64,000 bases of DNA from NCBI GenBank assembly GCA_022828595.1, contig JAKGHH010000001.1, positions 141,193,017-141,257,016 on the forward strand, read 5' to 3'. This DNA comes from Nelumbo lutea. Lineage: Eukaryota > Streptophyta > Magnoliopsida > Proteales > Nelumbonaceae. Made by a program: the position numbers and the translations under genes. Shown piece after piece: positions 33,315 through 44,300 of this stretch (positions are counted from its first letter, which is position 1; each line of letters begins with the position of its first letter). The notes beneath the pieces were generated by a model. It worked only from the letters and a program-made list of their open reading frames with translations, had not been told where the DNA came from and ran no database searches.

Positions 33315-34821
33315 TTATCAACACAAATTTCAAGTATTTCAATTAACACAAAATATGGAGACAAGTTACAAAAATAAATTTGTAATAAAAATATACAAGG
33401 GAGTGAACTCTCTCTGATTTTTGCTCGATGATGTGAGCAACCTCTGATTAACGGTCGAATTCGGGGAAGACGAGGGTCGTTGGTGTGTTTTTCGTACTTC
33501 TTGAAATGTTGGTGTAGATTTCCTTGATTTTGGCGCTTTGAGAGATTTTATGTAGATTTCTTCACTCTGAACTTCGTGCTTGACTAGCTGTAAAAGATGC
33601 TTCTCTAAGAAGGGCCCTTTTGTGGTGGCTTGATGTTCTTTGGAGAGCTTAAATCCAAGTGTTGTGGAGAACGAAGAAGCTTTTCCCTTCTTTCTTCTCT
33701 CTTGATCTTGCAATTGCTGGAGTTTGCAAGAGCTTGTAGGGCTGCAAGTCAAGCCGGGTTAGGTTGGGTTGAGGCCAACCCTAGCCCAACCCTAAGTTCT
33801 AAATCCCAACCCTAACCCTAACCCAACCCAACCTTCTTCCCATCCTTTAAAACCTCATAGAATTTCTCGATTTTAGATCTTAACTCAACTTTCACTACAT
33901 ATATTAATCCTATGTTTCATTAGTATTCGTTTGTTGTCATTATTTTTTTGTTCATTTAGTACAAAATTCAGAAAACAAGTGTTAGAAATGACTATAGATT
34001 ATTATGAGTTATGACTTACGATAGATCTTTCTTGGTTGGCAAACAACATAGAGGAGATGAAGAATAAAATTTTTAGAAAACATAAATTAATGTTATTCAG
34101 GTTTTAGTCTTTCTGATTAGGATTAAGTGAAGTGATTATCTTAAAAGAAATACATGATACTATATGTTGAGGGCTATACGAATATCATGCATCTAAACAA
34201 ATCAATGTATGTTATATATTACATATAACATATATTTATATATGACATGTAATATAGAGTCTGGTTCGGGTTGAGTCGGGTTGGCTAAGGGGTCAACCCT
34301 AACCCAACCCGAAGTAAAGTTGGGTTCATGAATTCCAACCCTAACCCTAACCCGAACATCAACCCGACCCAACCCAACCCAATTTTTTCAGGTTGGGTTC
34401 GGGCCAACCCGACCCAAGTTGCAGCCTTAGGAGCTTGTGGTTGTTTGCGATCTTCAGTGTTGATGTCTGAGAGCTTCTTGTAGTGTGATTCTCCGAAAGG
34501 AAGAAAGGAACCCCCTTTCTTCCTAGGCAAGGCTATTTATAGCCAAGGGTTAAAGCTGCTACCTCAGCCCACTTAGCTAACCAATTCCATGTGAGTGGGG
34601 TGTTGGGTTAGCATCAACTCCTATACATGCACCATTATGTAGGAGTTAGTGGTCTTGCCAATGGGACCACCTTATTACAATAGGAGATGGGCCTGATTGG
34701 ACTTAATACACTTGCATCCATAGACCACCAAGATATATTTATGTAGATTTGGGCCTTGGGCCCATGGAGGCCCATAAATTAAGCCCATTTATTTGGCTTA
34801 AAAAAAATTCACATGTCTACA
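33315..34821 (-). repeat. 5' LTR, interrupted by a hAT MITE
   Basis: Minus-strand start TGTAGACATGTG at 34821; the matched part runs to about 33601, and the U5 end extends to roughly 33315 next to the primer site. Without the 693-bp insert and its duplication it is about 0.8 kb. The inner border is not exact because no clear CA terminus is visible. Confidence 0.75.
33737..34429. mobile_element. hAT MITE inserted in the 5' LTR
   Basis: Ends TAGGGCTGCAA and, inverted, TAAGGCTGCAA match hAT termini. Flanks AGAGCTTG (33729-33736) and GGAGCTTG (34430-34437) are an 8-bp target duplication with one mismatch. The 3' LTR shows the uninterrupted site. The interior is rich in 'aaccctaaccc' and 'gggttgggt' runs and an AT-rich middle; there is no transposase. 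Confidence 0.9.
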
Positions 34822-34826
34822 AAGAG

Positions 34827-35459
34827 TTTAAGGGGTGTTCTGTAGTATGGACGAGAAATTTGTGGGTATGGATTGGTCCACACCACACCCTGTGGCAAGG
34901 ATCAATCCAAACCACACCACAGTCCACTACTATTCTAAACTGTGGACAAACTGTGTGAGTTGGACTAGTCTATACCACACTTTTTGATTCCATGTATTTC
35001 ATATACATTTTATGAATGATCTACACGGTTAATCATAAATATCTAATTTTTGCATTTTATATGATGAATATATTGAAAAATGTATCAATAAATTAATATT
35101 AACCAATAAATACTATTTTTATATAAAAACAATAGTAAAATAATTAAAATTTAAAAATATATATATTTAAAATATTATTTTATTGATAAAAACATTAAAA
35201 TTTAAAAAAAATAAAAAAAATTAAGTAAAATAATTAATATTTTACTAACAAAAATATTAAAATGTGAAACAAACAATAGGGTTTTAGCCTTTAAGGAAGA
35301 GTTTGAAGTAGGAGATAAAAAATAGATTGTGGACGGGACCGAACACCGCCTTAGTCTCTCCATGAATTTATCATATACATATGATTCGGGAGATATACCT
35401 AATGTGTGATTGGTTGCTATGTGCACTAGGTCTTTGCTTATAGGAGATCAAGGCTTGCT
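34827..35459. other. AT-rich intergenic sequence
   Basis: It includes 'ccacaccacac' and 'accacaccaca' phrases near 34880-34980 and a very AT-rich part at 35040-35270. No gene recognised. Confidence 0.4.
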
Positions 35460-35990
35460 TCTGGTCAACTAGTCCATCAAGTGTGTAGGTACACAAGGGC
35501 GAAGTGGTATCCTACAAGCAAAAGCTTTGCAAGCATGGGCATCTAGCCATATATTGGAAACACCTACCCATAAATTTAACATACATCTATAGGAGATATT
35601 TCGAGGTGTGACTGAATTTTGTGTGTACAGAATTTTTATTTCCAAGATATTTGGACTCAGCACAAAGGACCTCAATGAAGTTGACATCAGCAAGCACCAC
35701 CCCTACCATCTCCATATGTAATTACCCCGATCATGTATTGCAAGCCCTTTGATAATAGTTGCCCAAGCTTTCATCCCATTGAAAACCTTAGAGACAACTG
35801 ATCTACTTTCCCACATTGGGCACACATGTCTATTAGTGAAAGCATACTCACTTCCATCTCTATCCAACTTTGCACAAGCAGTCCATATCCAAGAGATAAT
35901 ATATCTATAAGGCATTTGATCGAACAATGAGATGAGTGTGCTAATATGGCTAGTCCTAGCATAAAGCACTAATGATATATAGAATTGCAA
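35460..35990 (-). pseudogene. pentatricopeptide repeat (PPR) protein relic
   Basis: Minus-strand frames carry PPR-type repeats: STLISLFDQMPYRYIISWIW, then SLIDMCAQCGKVDQ, then (after a frameshift) KVFNGMKAWATIIKGLAIH. These follow the 'LIDMYAKCG..VFxxM..WTxMIxGxAxHG' pattern of plant organelle PPR proteins. The frame shifts at least twice and stops occur, and only about two to three repeats remain, so it is a fragment. Below about 35700 the match weakens. Confidence 0.6.
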
Positions 35991-35999
35991 GAAATAACA

Positions 36000-36800
36000 C
36001 CTAGGAGACGTTCTTTTTTTTGGATTTTGAGAGGGAGGAAGTTTATTTTCCTAAGTGGGTAAAGAACTTTCCCACATGAGAGGAAAGTTGTTAACAATTG
36101 AATGGGACAAAAATGCCCCTTTTACTATTAGATTTTTATGGTTAAAATTGTCATTGTCTTATTTACATGGAAAATAAAAGAATATGGGTAAATGCACTTA
36201 CCCGGATAAGTCTTTCCTAGAAAACACATGCCTGGATAAATGCATTTACTTGGATAAATAACTTACCGAAAAGCGAATAGAGCCTAAAAGAAAGGCCCTA
36301 TACCCTACCGGGAAGTGGGAAATGGGAACCCCCTTAGCTTTGCTCTTGTTTTCTAAGGTGAATTATTTACTGGCTAACCTAAACAAGTACTTGACACGGG
36401 ACAAATGCTTTGAGGTGAAAACAAGTGTGTACAACAAAATGCTTTTGGCATAGACCCCAGACCAGACATACGTGTTTGCTCAAGGTCCATGAGACATGCT
36501 TTTCTCTGAGATGTACTATAATAGTTTTAGATTGAAATAGCAAATAGTGATTCCTAACAAGCGTGTTGAAGCATTCCCGCCCACGAGATACTATCCCGTT
36601 CAAGTTCTTGGCTTCTTAATTCGTTCTTTCTATTGTTTCTTGAAATGCCAATGTATCAACCTCAAGAAGCTCTGTCACTCGAATTAAAAAATAAAAAGGA
36701 CAACAGCAATAGCTTTAGAGCTTAAAAGAAGGGGTAAAGACTTCTCTCATTTTGCCAGTGATAAGATAGCAAAGAGTTGCAGTTTTCTCACATCCTACTG
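36000..36800. other. no gene recognised
   Basis: It starts with a T run (36015) and has no coding motif. It ends in the flank of the tRNA gene. Confidence 0.4.
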
Positions 36801-36801
36801 C

Positions 36802-36807
36802 AAAAAA
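36802..36807 (-). terminator. RNA polymerase III terminator
   Basis: Six T in a row on the minus strand, 12 bases after the tRNA 3' end. Confidence 0.8.
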
Positions 36808-36818
36808 GAGGATTACAA

Positions 36819-36845
36819 TGCGGTGAGCGTGGATCGAACACGCGC

Positions 36846-36886
<41 letters not shown>

Positions 36887-36891
36887 CCCGC
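36819..36891 (-). tRNA. tRNA-Phe (anticodon GAA)
   Basis: A 73-base cloverleaf on the minus strand without intron. A box TAGCTCAGTTGG, anticodon loop CTGAAGA (GAA), B box GGTTCGATCC-type (GTTCGATCC), discriminator A. It equals the common plant cytosolic tRNA-Phe except for G instead of T in the variable loop (AGGGC instead of AGGTC). It decodes UUU and UUC. CCA is not encoded, as usual for nuclear genes. Confidence 0.97.
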
Positions 36892-36913
36892 TGTTATTTC
36901 AATGATGATCTTT

Positions 36914-36920
36914 CATATAG
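36914..36920 (-). promoter_or_regulatory. TATA-like element upstream of tRNA-Phe
   Basis: CTATATG on the minus strand, about 25-30 bases upstream of the tRNA. An 'aataaca' (CAA-type) motif directly precedes the gene. Both are usual for plant tRNA genes. Confidence 0.5.
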
Positions 36921-36953
36921 TTAAACCTAATCAATGACAAGAATTCATGATGA

Positions 36954-36968
36954 TCTCCCAACTGAGCT
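36954..36968 (-). repeat. 15-base repeat of the tRNA-Phe D arm
   Basis: AGCTCAGTTGGGAGA on the minus strand is identical to the D-arm of the tRNA 63 bases away. Neighbouring bases also resemble it (GGGA before). It may be a relic of a duplicated tRNA gene. Confidence 0.5.
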
Positions 36969-36989
36969 TCCCTTTTAATTTTTTTTTTC

Positions 36990-37236
36990 TCTTTTTCTGC
37001 AGTCATGACATGCAAGTGCAAAATGCGGTTCGCAAATCTGATGTCTTTGTCTTTCATGATGACTTCTGGCAACAAGTTGGGATGTCTTAATCTTTGGGTA
37101 AGGTGGCACTGTGCCTTGGCTTGGGCCCTTGGTTCATCCACATGCGTAACGATTGGGGTTGCAGTGAGTTGGGAAGAGAGCCTCATGAAGCGGGCTGATA
37201 CATCCTCTGCCGGAGCCCCACTCGTTAATTTCTTAA
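36990..37236 (-). pseudogene. possible coding fragment, unknown protein
   Basis: A minus-strand open stretch reads APAEDVSARFMRLSSQL, then PRAQAKAQCHLTQRLRHPNL and LPEVIMKDKDIRFANRIL. It looks protein-like (balanced composition, helical pattern) and has an ATG at 37186, but no family is recognised. It ends in low-complexity lysine codons near 37000 and then runs into the tRNA flank. It may be a gene relic or chance. Confidence 0.3.
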
Positions 37237-37308
37237 TTCACTTGAAAGTTGAAATGTAAATACGGCAAAATTATAAAATGAGGGAAGTAGCATATGATTG
37301 GTCCTTAA

Positions 37309-37471
37309 GGCTCAGTTTGGATGGAGTATAAATACAAATATTTAGAGTATAAATTCTTGTATTTTATATTATTTTATATGTATTTGCATTGTACATATTT
37401 ATATTTATAAATCATGTATTTTGTATTATTTTGTATATATATTTATATTTGTACTCTTTTCAAATTAATCC
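37309..37471. mobile_element. Tourist-like MITE, family A copy 1
   Basis: Flanked by TAA on both sides (37306-37308, 37472-37474). The ends GGCTCAGTTTGG and, inverted, GGATTAATTTG are similar. Inner inverted phrases are 'agtataaatacaaatat' and 'atatttatatttgtact'. A 3-bp TAA duplication points to PIF/Harbinger. Confidence 0.6.
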
Positions 37472-37474
37472 TAA

Positions 37475-40400
37475 GTAAAATAATGCCTTAAGTCAGGTCA
37501 ATCACTTAACATGATTCTAACTTTTTAAAGCTCTAATTGAAATTGCCAGAATTTCTTGTCAAAAGAAATCTCAGGTCATGGACTATAACAATAACACAGA
37601 TCTTTCGATCTCTTCTCTCAGACCCCTTATTCGAGTTGATGATCAAACCCGGTCAACATATACTTTCATAACCAAAAAGTTTACTCATATGTTATGAATC
37701 TAAAACATATGTAGACTAGTTGAATATTATCTTATTGGGTTGCAACTCTCGGGCGGGTTCGGTAATTGGATTTGGGTCAATATACCCTAGCCCCCTTCTC
37801 AAGCCCTAACCCCACCTCCAACCCAACCTCATCATCGGCCAAATTTTCTGAATCTTAATCCAAAACCCAATCATGAAATTGAGTATACACCTCAGTTGAT
37901 GGTACATGTGGTAACAATACGGGACACTGACATGGTTACTTCTGAAATCCGATGATTGGTGTTTCTAGCGTGGTTACATGCATCTTGTTTTTAGCAGAGA
38001 CCTTCAGAGAAATGATACTTGGTGGTGGGGTTCAGGGTTCAGGTAAATGGACTGATAGATTCTATCTAACAGAGTATACTACTGTGCCCTTAATTTTGCA
38101 TCTTCAAATGTTTGTTGGAAACCAACAACTACAAGCTAGAGCCCTTATTTGTTTTGATCCACATATACGAAACGTGGCACTTGCACGTCCGTTGGATTTC
38201 CATAGATACCTATGATGTATACTGCTTGCGCCTGGTTTACAACCAAACAAATGATAAAGTTGACCTTTGGTGGTATTCATGGAGCAAAGACGGATAGAAA
38301 GTAGTTGACAATCTGACGTAGCTAGCAGAGAGAAATGGGAAAGTAGTAGTGAAGGCAGCTGAAGCCCACATACAGAGATGCAAGGGAACAAATTAGGGTG
38401 GGTGGGGGGGCACAACTGGTGGCTGGAGGGACCTTATTCCTGAATCCTGATCTTGGCTTCTTGGCTTCTTCCTTGTGAGAAAGCATAGTGTTTGGTTGAA
38501 TTCTCAGAAGCGCGCATTATGATTAATGTAGGTTCAAATGTGGCATTGCCGGGCGCTAGCTGCACCAAGTTCAATGGACGGGTGTCAATTGGAACTACAT
38601 TCAGACAGAAGAACAAACGCAAATGAAAAAATAGTCAGAGAGGAGAGGGGAAGCAATTGAACAAAAGCCCATGTCACCATATCCTATCAGGAGTTCAGGA
38701 CCAAACATTGATGTATATATAACCCAAAGCTGATAGCAGCTAGCTAGGTTGAAACTCATGGTTATATATCCATCCACCCCATTCAATTTCTCTGTCTATA
38801 TATTATTGCTTTTCCTTTTCATCCTCTCAAGAGATTAGAGGACCTAGTGGTAGACCCAATTACCAGCTGTAATTTTAATATTCTGGGCGAGAGGAAAATA
38901 TATATCTGCTCCTCCACTCCATCGCCCTATGTCAAACTAAACCAACAAACTAAGACTGAGATGCCCAGAAAAGCATCCTCCACTCCATTGATCCGTTTCT
39001 TTCACTTCTCTTTTATGGGTATGTGGTTGCCTTTACAGTTTACAGATAGATATGGGGCATGTGCATTAGAAATTAGTGTCGATAACATCTCCGACATCTA
39101 TGCCCATTCATCTACTCAGTGATGCCAATGCGTCTATATGTTTATAGATAGATCAGGCCATCAGGGTGTTGGCATGCATCACTCATCAGAGTACTGTGTG
39201 CCTTTCATATGTGGTAAAGGTAAATCGATATATACGAGATGGATAGTTCATATATATATAATTAGGGTGTATTATACAGTTTCCTTTTTATTTAGTGTGA
39301 TGAGTGCGTGCAGGTGATCCAACAGCTTTAATTCCAAGTTCCAAACCAGGACCAAACCACCATCTATCAATTTAAAAGACAAATCTTTATCAAAATTACT
39401 TATAGCTACAACCATAATAATTATCAGAGTTTGATGGGGTAAGGTCTGAGGTGACATCTAGATTCCAGATGCCCTTGATTCCAAATCTTAAACCATGTGT
39501 TTCAGTTTCCCCAAATTAATGGACTACCTCTGGCCTTGACTTTAAGCCAATGCACCCTAACAAATTAACAATGGGTCGCTACTGTGGCTTTTGACCTGTG
39601 GAAGAACCTCCAATCCCGTGTGAACAGTTCTTGGTTTCATGAATCTCTCACTGCTGGCTGAATGCTTAGTAAGTGTTGTTGTTGTATCATCTTGATTAGT
39701 AGCCAACCATCGTTGGGTCCTGCAATAACATACAGCCGGTCCCCTTAGTCATGGCGCCAGAGCCACCCGACCCATCAAAAAGAGAAAAAAAATATATATA
39801 TACCAAATAGACCTTCTATCAATGTTCCTAAAGGCTAAAACCCTTTATTTCTACGAAACAAGGGGTTAGCACAAGTCGAAAGGACTCAGAAAAGTTAAAA
39901 CTACAAAGTCTTGCCATGCCAGCAGTATTTCACATGCGCCTTATACATCAGGGCCCATGCCCATGGTTTCAACTTTTCAACCAAGGAATGGATCCATGCT
40001 AACCAAAATCCCATCTCCCAAATTGATCTTCTATAGGTGGAAGTGAGAAAGTTGAAAAGTATTGGTGTTTTTGGAATTAAAATGTTCTAGAACACCCTCC
40101 CCCCCCCCCTGGAAAAAAAAAGCACTTTTAGCTTTTCATGGTGATCTCAGTAGCTTGACATTTGGAAGTTGGATTATTGACTCTTAACAAACCCTAAATC
40201 CTAATTTTGTTTATAATAAAAGGGATTGATTCGTATGTCAAGTAGTGAGTTTTCCTGATAGAAATCCACCTATTCCTATGGGAGTTTTGAGTTTGAATTT
40301 AATATTGACCAATCAATTTTTTTAATTTTAATTTATCAAATTTGGTTGAATTTGCATATATAGAAGGAACCAAGGTTAAAAATATGGGAGTGTATTGATG

Positions 40401-40491
40401 CAAGGGTTTGCACTCTATATATTTGCATTTTTACTCCTTCCAAATTGAGTCTTAAGAGAGGAACTTAGAGGCTCATTTAAGACCTGACTAA
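37475..40491. other. intergenic, no gene recognised
   Basis: Short open frames (for example 37952-38215 and 38847-39122) have no motif. A C run with an A run lies at 40099-40128. No RNA gene seen. Confidence 0.4.
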
Positions 40492-40572
40492 GGCTGCATT
40501 TGGCATTTCTTCTTTTAAGGATTTATTTTCTTTTTGCAGTTGTCTCTAAAATAAGGAATGCCAAATGCAGCT
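40492..40572. mobile_element. 81-bp Tourist-like MITE
   Basis: Near-perfect hairpin: GGCTGCATTTGGCATT at the left and AATGCCAAATGCAGCT at the right, flanked by TAA (40489-40491 and 40573-40575). Confidence 0.75.
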
Positions 40573-41456
40573 TAAGAGGCCCTTGCCCCTATAAAATGAA
40601 GGCTCAACTAAGAACGTCAACTCTCCCTCTCTCTCTCTCTCTCTTCAGATTTCATGAGAGGAATCCATATTCCAAAATCAGACTCCCCAAGTTATAGGCA
40701 AACTGTATTTTCACAAGTCAAATTAGACCCAAGGAAGTGGAGAGCATAAATGGTAAAGGAAAGATACCAACAGTAAATGAGGTCGGATCTCACACCCAGA
40801 TGTACGGCTGGGAATATCTCGTTTAATGTAAATTGTCAACACACCCATACCCACAGTATAAGGAAATGTTTCTAATTAATGTCTTGTAAGTATAGATTGT
40901 ATGTAAATCCATTTGAAAGGTTTCATTTTATTCGTTGGTAGTGAAATTGAGGTGTTATTAGGTAAAGATCGGATCTGCTACCTATAAGATACAATGACAG
41001 CTGCAGCATCTTGTGAGCAGTGTCTGTCAATCCTATATTTAGGTTCTGTTTGTTTGCAGTGCAATTGGACAAAGCGTAAATTCTGGCTTTATTTTTGTTT
41101 TAGATTCTATTTTGCTTTGTGTTTGGAAGAATAAAATTGGAGGCAAGATGATATTGTCTTTATTTTATATGAGAGAAAGCCAACCGATCAGAGGAAGATT
41201 GTTTTTGAGGAATAAAGTGGGAAATAAAATGCTATAGTCCCCACTATCTAATCTACTTGATATAAAAGAAAGAGAGAATAATAAAGATAAAAATATCAGT
41301 TTTTGGGAGGCAAAATTAAGTACAAATAAGACAAAATAATGCAAAATTTGTAATAAAAAAGGATACAAATCATAATTATAAACAAACGCATGCAAAGGTA
41401 AACCGTATAAAAATTTTACATCTGGTTTCAATTTACACCGAGAAACAAAATAGACT

Positions 41457-41480
41457 TAAAAAAAAAAAAAAAAAAAAAAA
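41457..41480. repeat. A homopolymer run
   Basis: More than 20 A in a row. Confidence 0.9.
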
Positions 41481-41577
41481 GCTGCATCTTACATGCAAAC
41501 AACTTTACCAAATCAAATTCAACCGCAAGTGACCCGTCTAGACCGGAAAATGTAACGACAAAGTAAGCAAGTTCAAG

Positions 41578-41833
41578 CATGGTTTTTAAAACCGAACCGG
41601 TCAGGGGTCTGGTTATCAGTTCAAATGGTCCGATCATTCAACCTGAACGGTAACGGTCAGTCCGTTCTGATAAAAAAATTAAAAAAATTGAACCGACCAA
41701 TTCAACGATTTACTGACCAAAATCAACAGTTTTGAGGGAAAAAATGATTTTGAGGAAAAACAAAACTGGTCAGATAATTAATTCCCGATTTTCTGGTCTG
41801 ACCGTCCAATCCGATCCAGTTTTGAAAACCATG
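41578..41833. mobile_element. MITE with CATGGTTTT ends, probable hAT-like
   Basis: Ends CATGGTTTTTAAAACCG and, inverted, CATGGTTTTCAAAACTGG. Flanks AGTTCAAG (41570-41577) and AATTCAAG (41834-41841) are an 8-bp duplication with one mismatch. The interior is rich in 'aaccggtc' and 'gaccggt' type words. Confidence 0.65.
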
Positions 41834-42477
41834 AATTCAAGTTTCCAGCGAAGATGATAACAAGCGGCAAACAGAACCCACCTTTTGTTATAAAATATTC
41901 AATCTTTTATCGATCAAAAAAATCAACCCCCACTAGTCATACTTTACCAGTGCCCCCTTTTTGGGCCTTTATTACCAAATTACCACCTGTTCTTTAATTT
42001 CTTATTGTAAATGCGACATGGAGTCATTGAGTAGTTGAGTATCCCCATAGGAACTGGCCCAACCCAACCAAAAAATGTTGGCCAAATCTGAGATGGACCT
42101 AAGTTAGATTTGCGTTCGAGGACATCTCCGATAAATATATAGTTAAAACATGAGCATTTTACTATCAGAAAATTCATAGACTAGCACTAGGTCCACTACC
42201 ACCCTACACTGCTCTCTTTTTCGGTTTTTCTTACATATTCCATGCCTTTGCTCTTCCATACTCCCGGTGACCAAAATTCTTAAAAAATTCAAAGCGGCAG
42301 ACCTACTACGTCTACTAGCTTGCTTTGCCCTTTTCTCTCCTCTCTACTTTTGAAAAGTCAATTTCTCTGCTCCTTTTTCCTCCAGCGTCGCTCTCGCTCG
42401 GCTCTCTTCTTAATGTGCTCTGCTTGCGACCCGGAATTCGTTTAAAGAATTCCCCCAATTGTTTGATCTATCTCTTC

Positions 42478-43290
42478 ATGGACAAGAAACGATTCAAAAT
42501 GAGCTCCTTTTCCACGAAGATTTTGATCGAAGCCATTGGGTTCTTTGAAGAAACACTGTCATTGCTTTCTTCTCTCGCTTCGGATCCTCTGTTCTCAATT
42601 TTCGTCGCTCTTTACAGTCTAATACTCCTCTATTTCCCGAGAATTTTCCTCGATCTCGTTTTCTCTCCCGTTTTGATCTCCACTGCAGTTCTGTTGTCAA
42701 CCCTTCTTCGACTAGGAGCAATTCAACGGAATGAAAAAGGGAACACCAATTCTACGTCTACGGTTGAAAAAGAGAACACTATTTCGACGGAACCTGATGA
42801 AATCGATTCAACAGTCGAAGATGACAATTGGGTCGCATGCGAAACCAACGCAGAGCCCGAAACTGGACTCTCTTTCGTTCCTTATCCGGTTTTCTCCACC
42901 TCGTTCGTGGAATGGAACCTGAAGGCGCCATTAGAAGTCATATACGAAGAGCACGAAGGAGAAAAGGAGGACGATTCAAATGAAAAGCAGGAGACCCCTC
43001 GAGTGGGTATCGAAAGAATGTTGTCATTGTCGCTTTGCTTCCCGGAAACCGACACAGATAGCTCGTCCGACGGAGAATTTCCAGAGATAGAAGGGTGGGA
43101 TTCTCCCGAAAATATGTGTTTCAGATGGGATGAAGAGGACAGAGAAGAATTGATCGAGATACCCCTGGATGGCAAGAGAAGTCCAAGTTTTCACTTCGAA
43201 GAGGACAACCTGATCGAGATCGACATCTCTCCCTTCGGAGCTCCGAACGATAATTCCGATTTTTTTCCGGCGAGTGTCAGATTCAGTTAA
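42478..43290 (+). CDS. plant membrane-anchored acidic protein, unknown function
   Basis: A single exon of 270 residues from ATG 42478 (MDKKRFKMSSFSTKILIEAI); a second ATG at 42499 is the alternative start. Two adjacent hydrophobic segments lie at about residues 37-60 (PLFSIFVALYSLILLYFPRI) and 63-83 (LVFSPVLISTAVLLSTLLRL), so two membrane spans or a hairpin are likely. The rest, about 180 residues, is strongly acidic and rich in Glu, Asp and Ser. It contains SFVEWNLKAPLEVIYEEH, SLSLCFPETDTDSSSDGEFP and a repeated LIEI motif (EELIEIPLD, DNLIEIDIS). The frame is intact and codon use is even. It resembles uncharacterised angiosperm proteins with a tail of this kind; I cannot give a name. The long acidic tail probably faces the cytosol (inference). 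Confidence 0.8.
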   Translation: MDKKRFKMSSFSTKILIEAIGFFEETLSLLSSLASDPLFSIFVALYSLILLYFPRIFLDLVFSPVLISTAVLLSTLLRLGAIQRNEKGNTNSTSTVEKENTISTEPDEIDSTVEDDNWVACETNAEPETGLSFVPYPVFSTSFVEWNLKAPLEVIYEEHEGEKEDDSNEKQETPRVGIERMLSLSLCFPETDTDSSSDGEFPEIEGWDSPENMCFRWDEEDREELIEIPLDGKRSPSFHFEEDNLIEIDISPFGAPNDNSDFFPASVRFS

Positions 43291-44100
43291 TGCGGATTAA
43301 TTAAGGATATAAGCACGTGTTTTGGTTGTTGGAGACAGTGAGAGAAGGAGAGCAGCTTGGACTTTTGGGGGCTTGGTTTTATCGTGATTGATTACACTTT
43401 GTATTATATGCATGTTCATGTATAGTAATCAATTGTCTCCATAGGTTTAGGGAGTTCAATTAGAGAATTACTGATATACCCTTCCCTTAATTAACAGATC
43501 ATTGGATCAATTCAACTGGCACGCTTTTCAAGAGCGAGGGAAAGCGAAACGCCTCTCCATGTTAAAAGGGCATTTTCGTCTACGGGAGACAGAAGATGGG
43601 ATCACTCACTTGACACGCCATCCTATCTCGCAATTCACTAAGACCAAGCTCCTACAAAGTAATTTGTATTCCCAAAACTCTAGTAATCTCTGATAATCGA
43701 TACGGATTAATTCAAATTCCACCCAAAATCCAAGGGAACCATTTGTTGTGCATAAGAAGAATAGGTCTTATAATTTGCATTCATGACTCCATAGGAGGAA
43801 ATAAGACACCCCAAGTGAGAACTACAGCGGCTTATATATGAAAAAAGAGGTGAGAACTACAGCAAACAACTGTAGAACAAGAACCAATCCATCAGATGGA
43901 GATACAAAAGTTACAGTGCTTACTTACTAGCTGATTCAATGTTTCCACATGAAATTTGTTAGAGTTTTTTTTTTTTTTTTTTTGCCTGACATAATAGTTT
44001 TTTTAATTGCTCTCATGTTACCAATCAGGTTCCTCTAAGAAAGGTTAAGGTTTTAAATTAGGAATTTAGTCAGAGAAATTTTCATCCACTTTATATATTT
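43291..44100. other. probable 3' UTR, then intergenic
   Basis: The first 150-200 bases after the stop are T-rich with 'tttgtattatatgcatg', as in plant 3' ends. A T run lies at 43964-43983. No further gene. Confidence 0.4.
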
Positions 44101-44103
44101 TTA

Positions 44104-44240
44104 GACAGCGCCAACTGACTCGGTTGGTAAAGTCTCTGACTAGTTGTAGTGAAGACTTAGGATCAAAGTCTGCTGTCATGGAGTTAAGGGGTTATGGGTA
44201 AAGGGATGGGCGCTACCCCATCGTGTAGCCCCATGGAAAA
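44104..44240 (+). mobile_element. tRNA-derived SINE, probable
   Basis: CAACTGACTCGGTTGGTAAA fits a degenerate A box, and GGATCAAAGTC about 45 bases later a degenerate B box. 'gttggtaaagtctctgact' is a phrase I associate with plant Au-type SINEs. The 3' end is not clear. Confidence 0.5.
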
Positions 44241-44300
44241 AATAAATTCTATTTCTCTTAAACATGCCCCAGTTGGTAATTATTTCTGATGAATCATAAT

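Larger units (their letters stand above)
18571..34821 (-). mobile_element. Ty3/gypsy LTR retrotransposon with an antisense PMD gene
   Basis: On the minus strand the order is 5' LTR (about 33315-34821), primer-binding-like site, gag, protease, RT, RNase H, integrase, a plus-strand PMD gene, polypurine tract, 3' LTR (18571-19111). The sequence style (LIDYGSSINIMP protease, RNase H before integrase, very large size) suggests the Tat/Athila side of Ty3/gypsy. gag-pol has many stops, frameshifts and lost catalytic residues, so the copy is dead. The 3' LTR lacks its low-coordinate end. Bases 34822-34826 (AAGAG) should be one target duplicate; the other is not found. Confidence 0.9.

Noticed and set aside
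33795..34360. Interstitial telomere-like CCCTAA runs
   Set aside because: Only two or three units each, and they belong to the word-repeat interior of the hAT MITE. The plant telomere unit CCCTAAA is not present as an array.
37952..39122. Several 60-100-codon frames on both strands
   Set aside because: No motif, no codon regularity, overlapping frames on both strands; expected by chance over this length.
42325..42477. Upstream extension of the 42.5-kb membrane protein
   Set aside because: The open frame extends upstream but contains no ATG before 42478; the far upstream start is TTG, unlikely in a plant nuclear gene.
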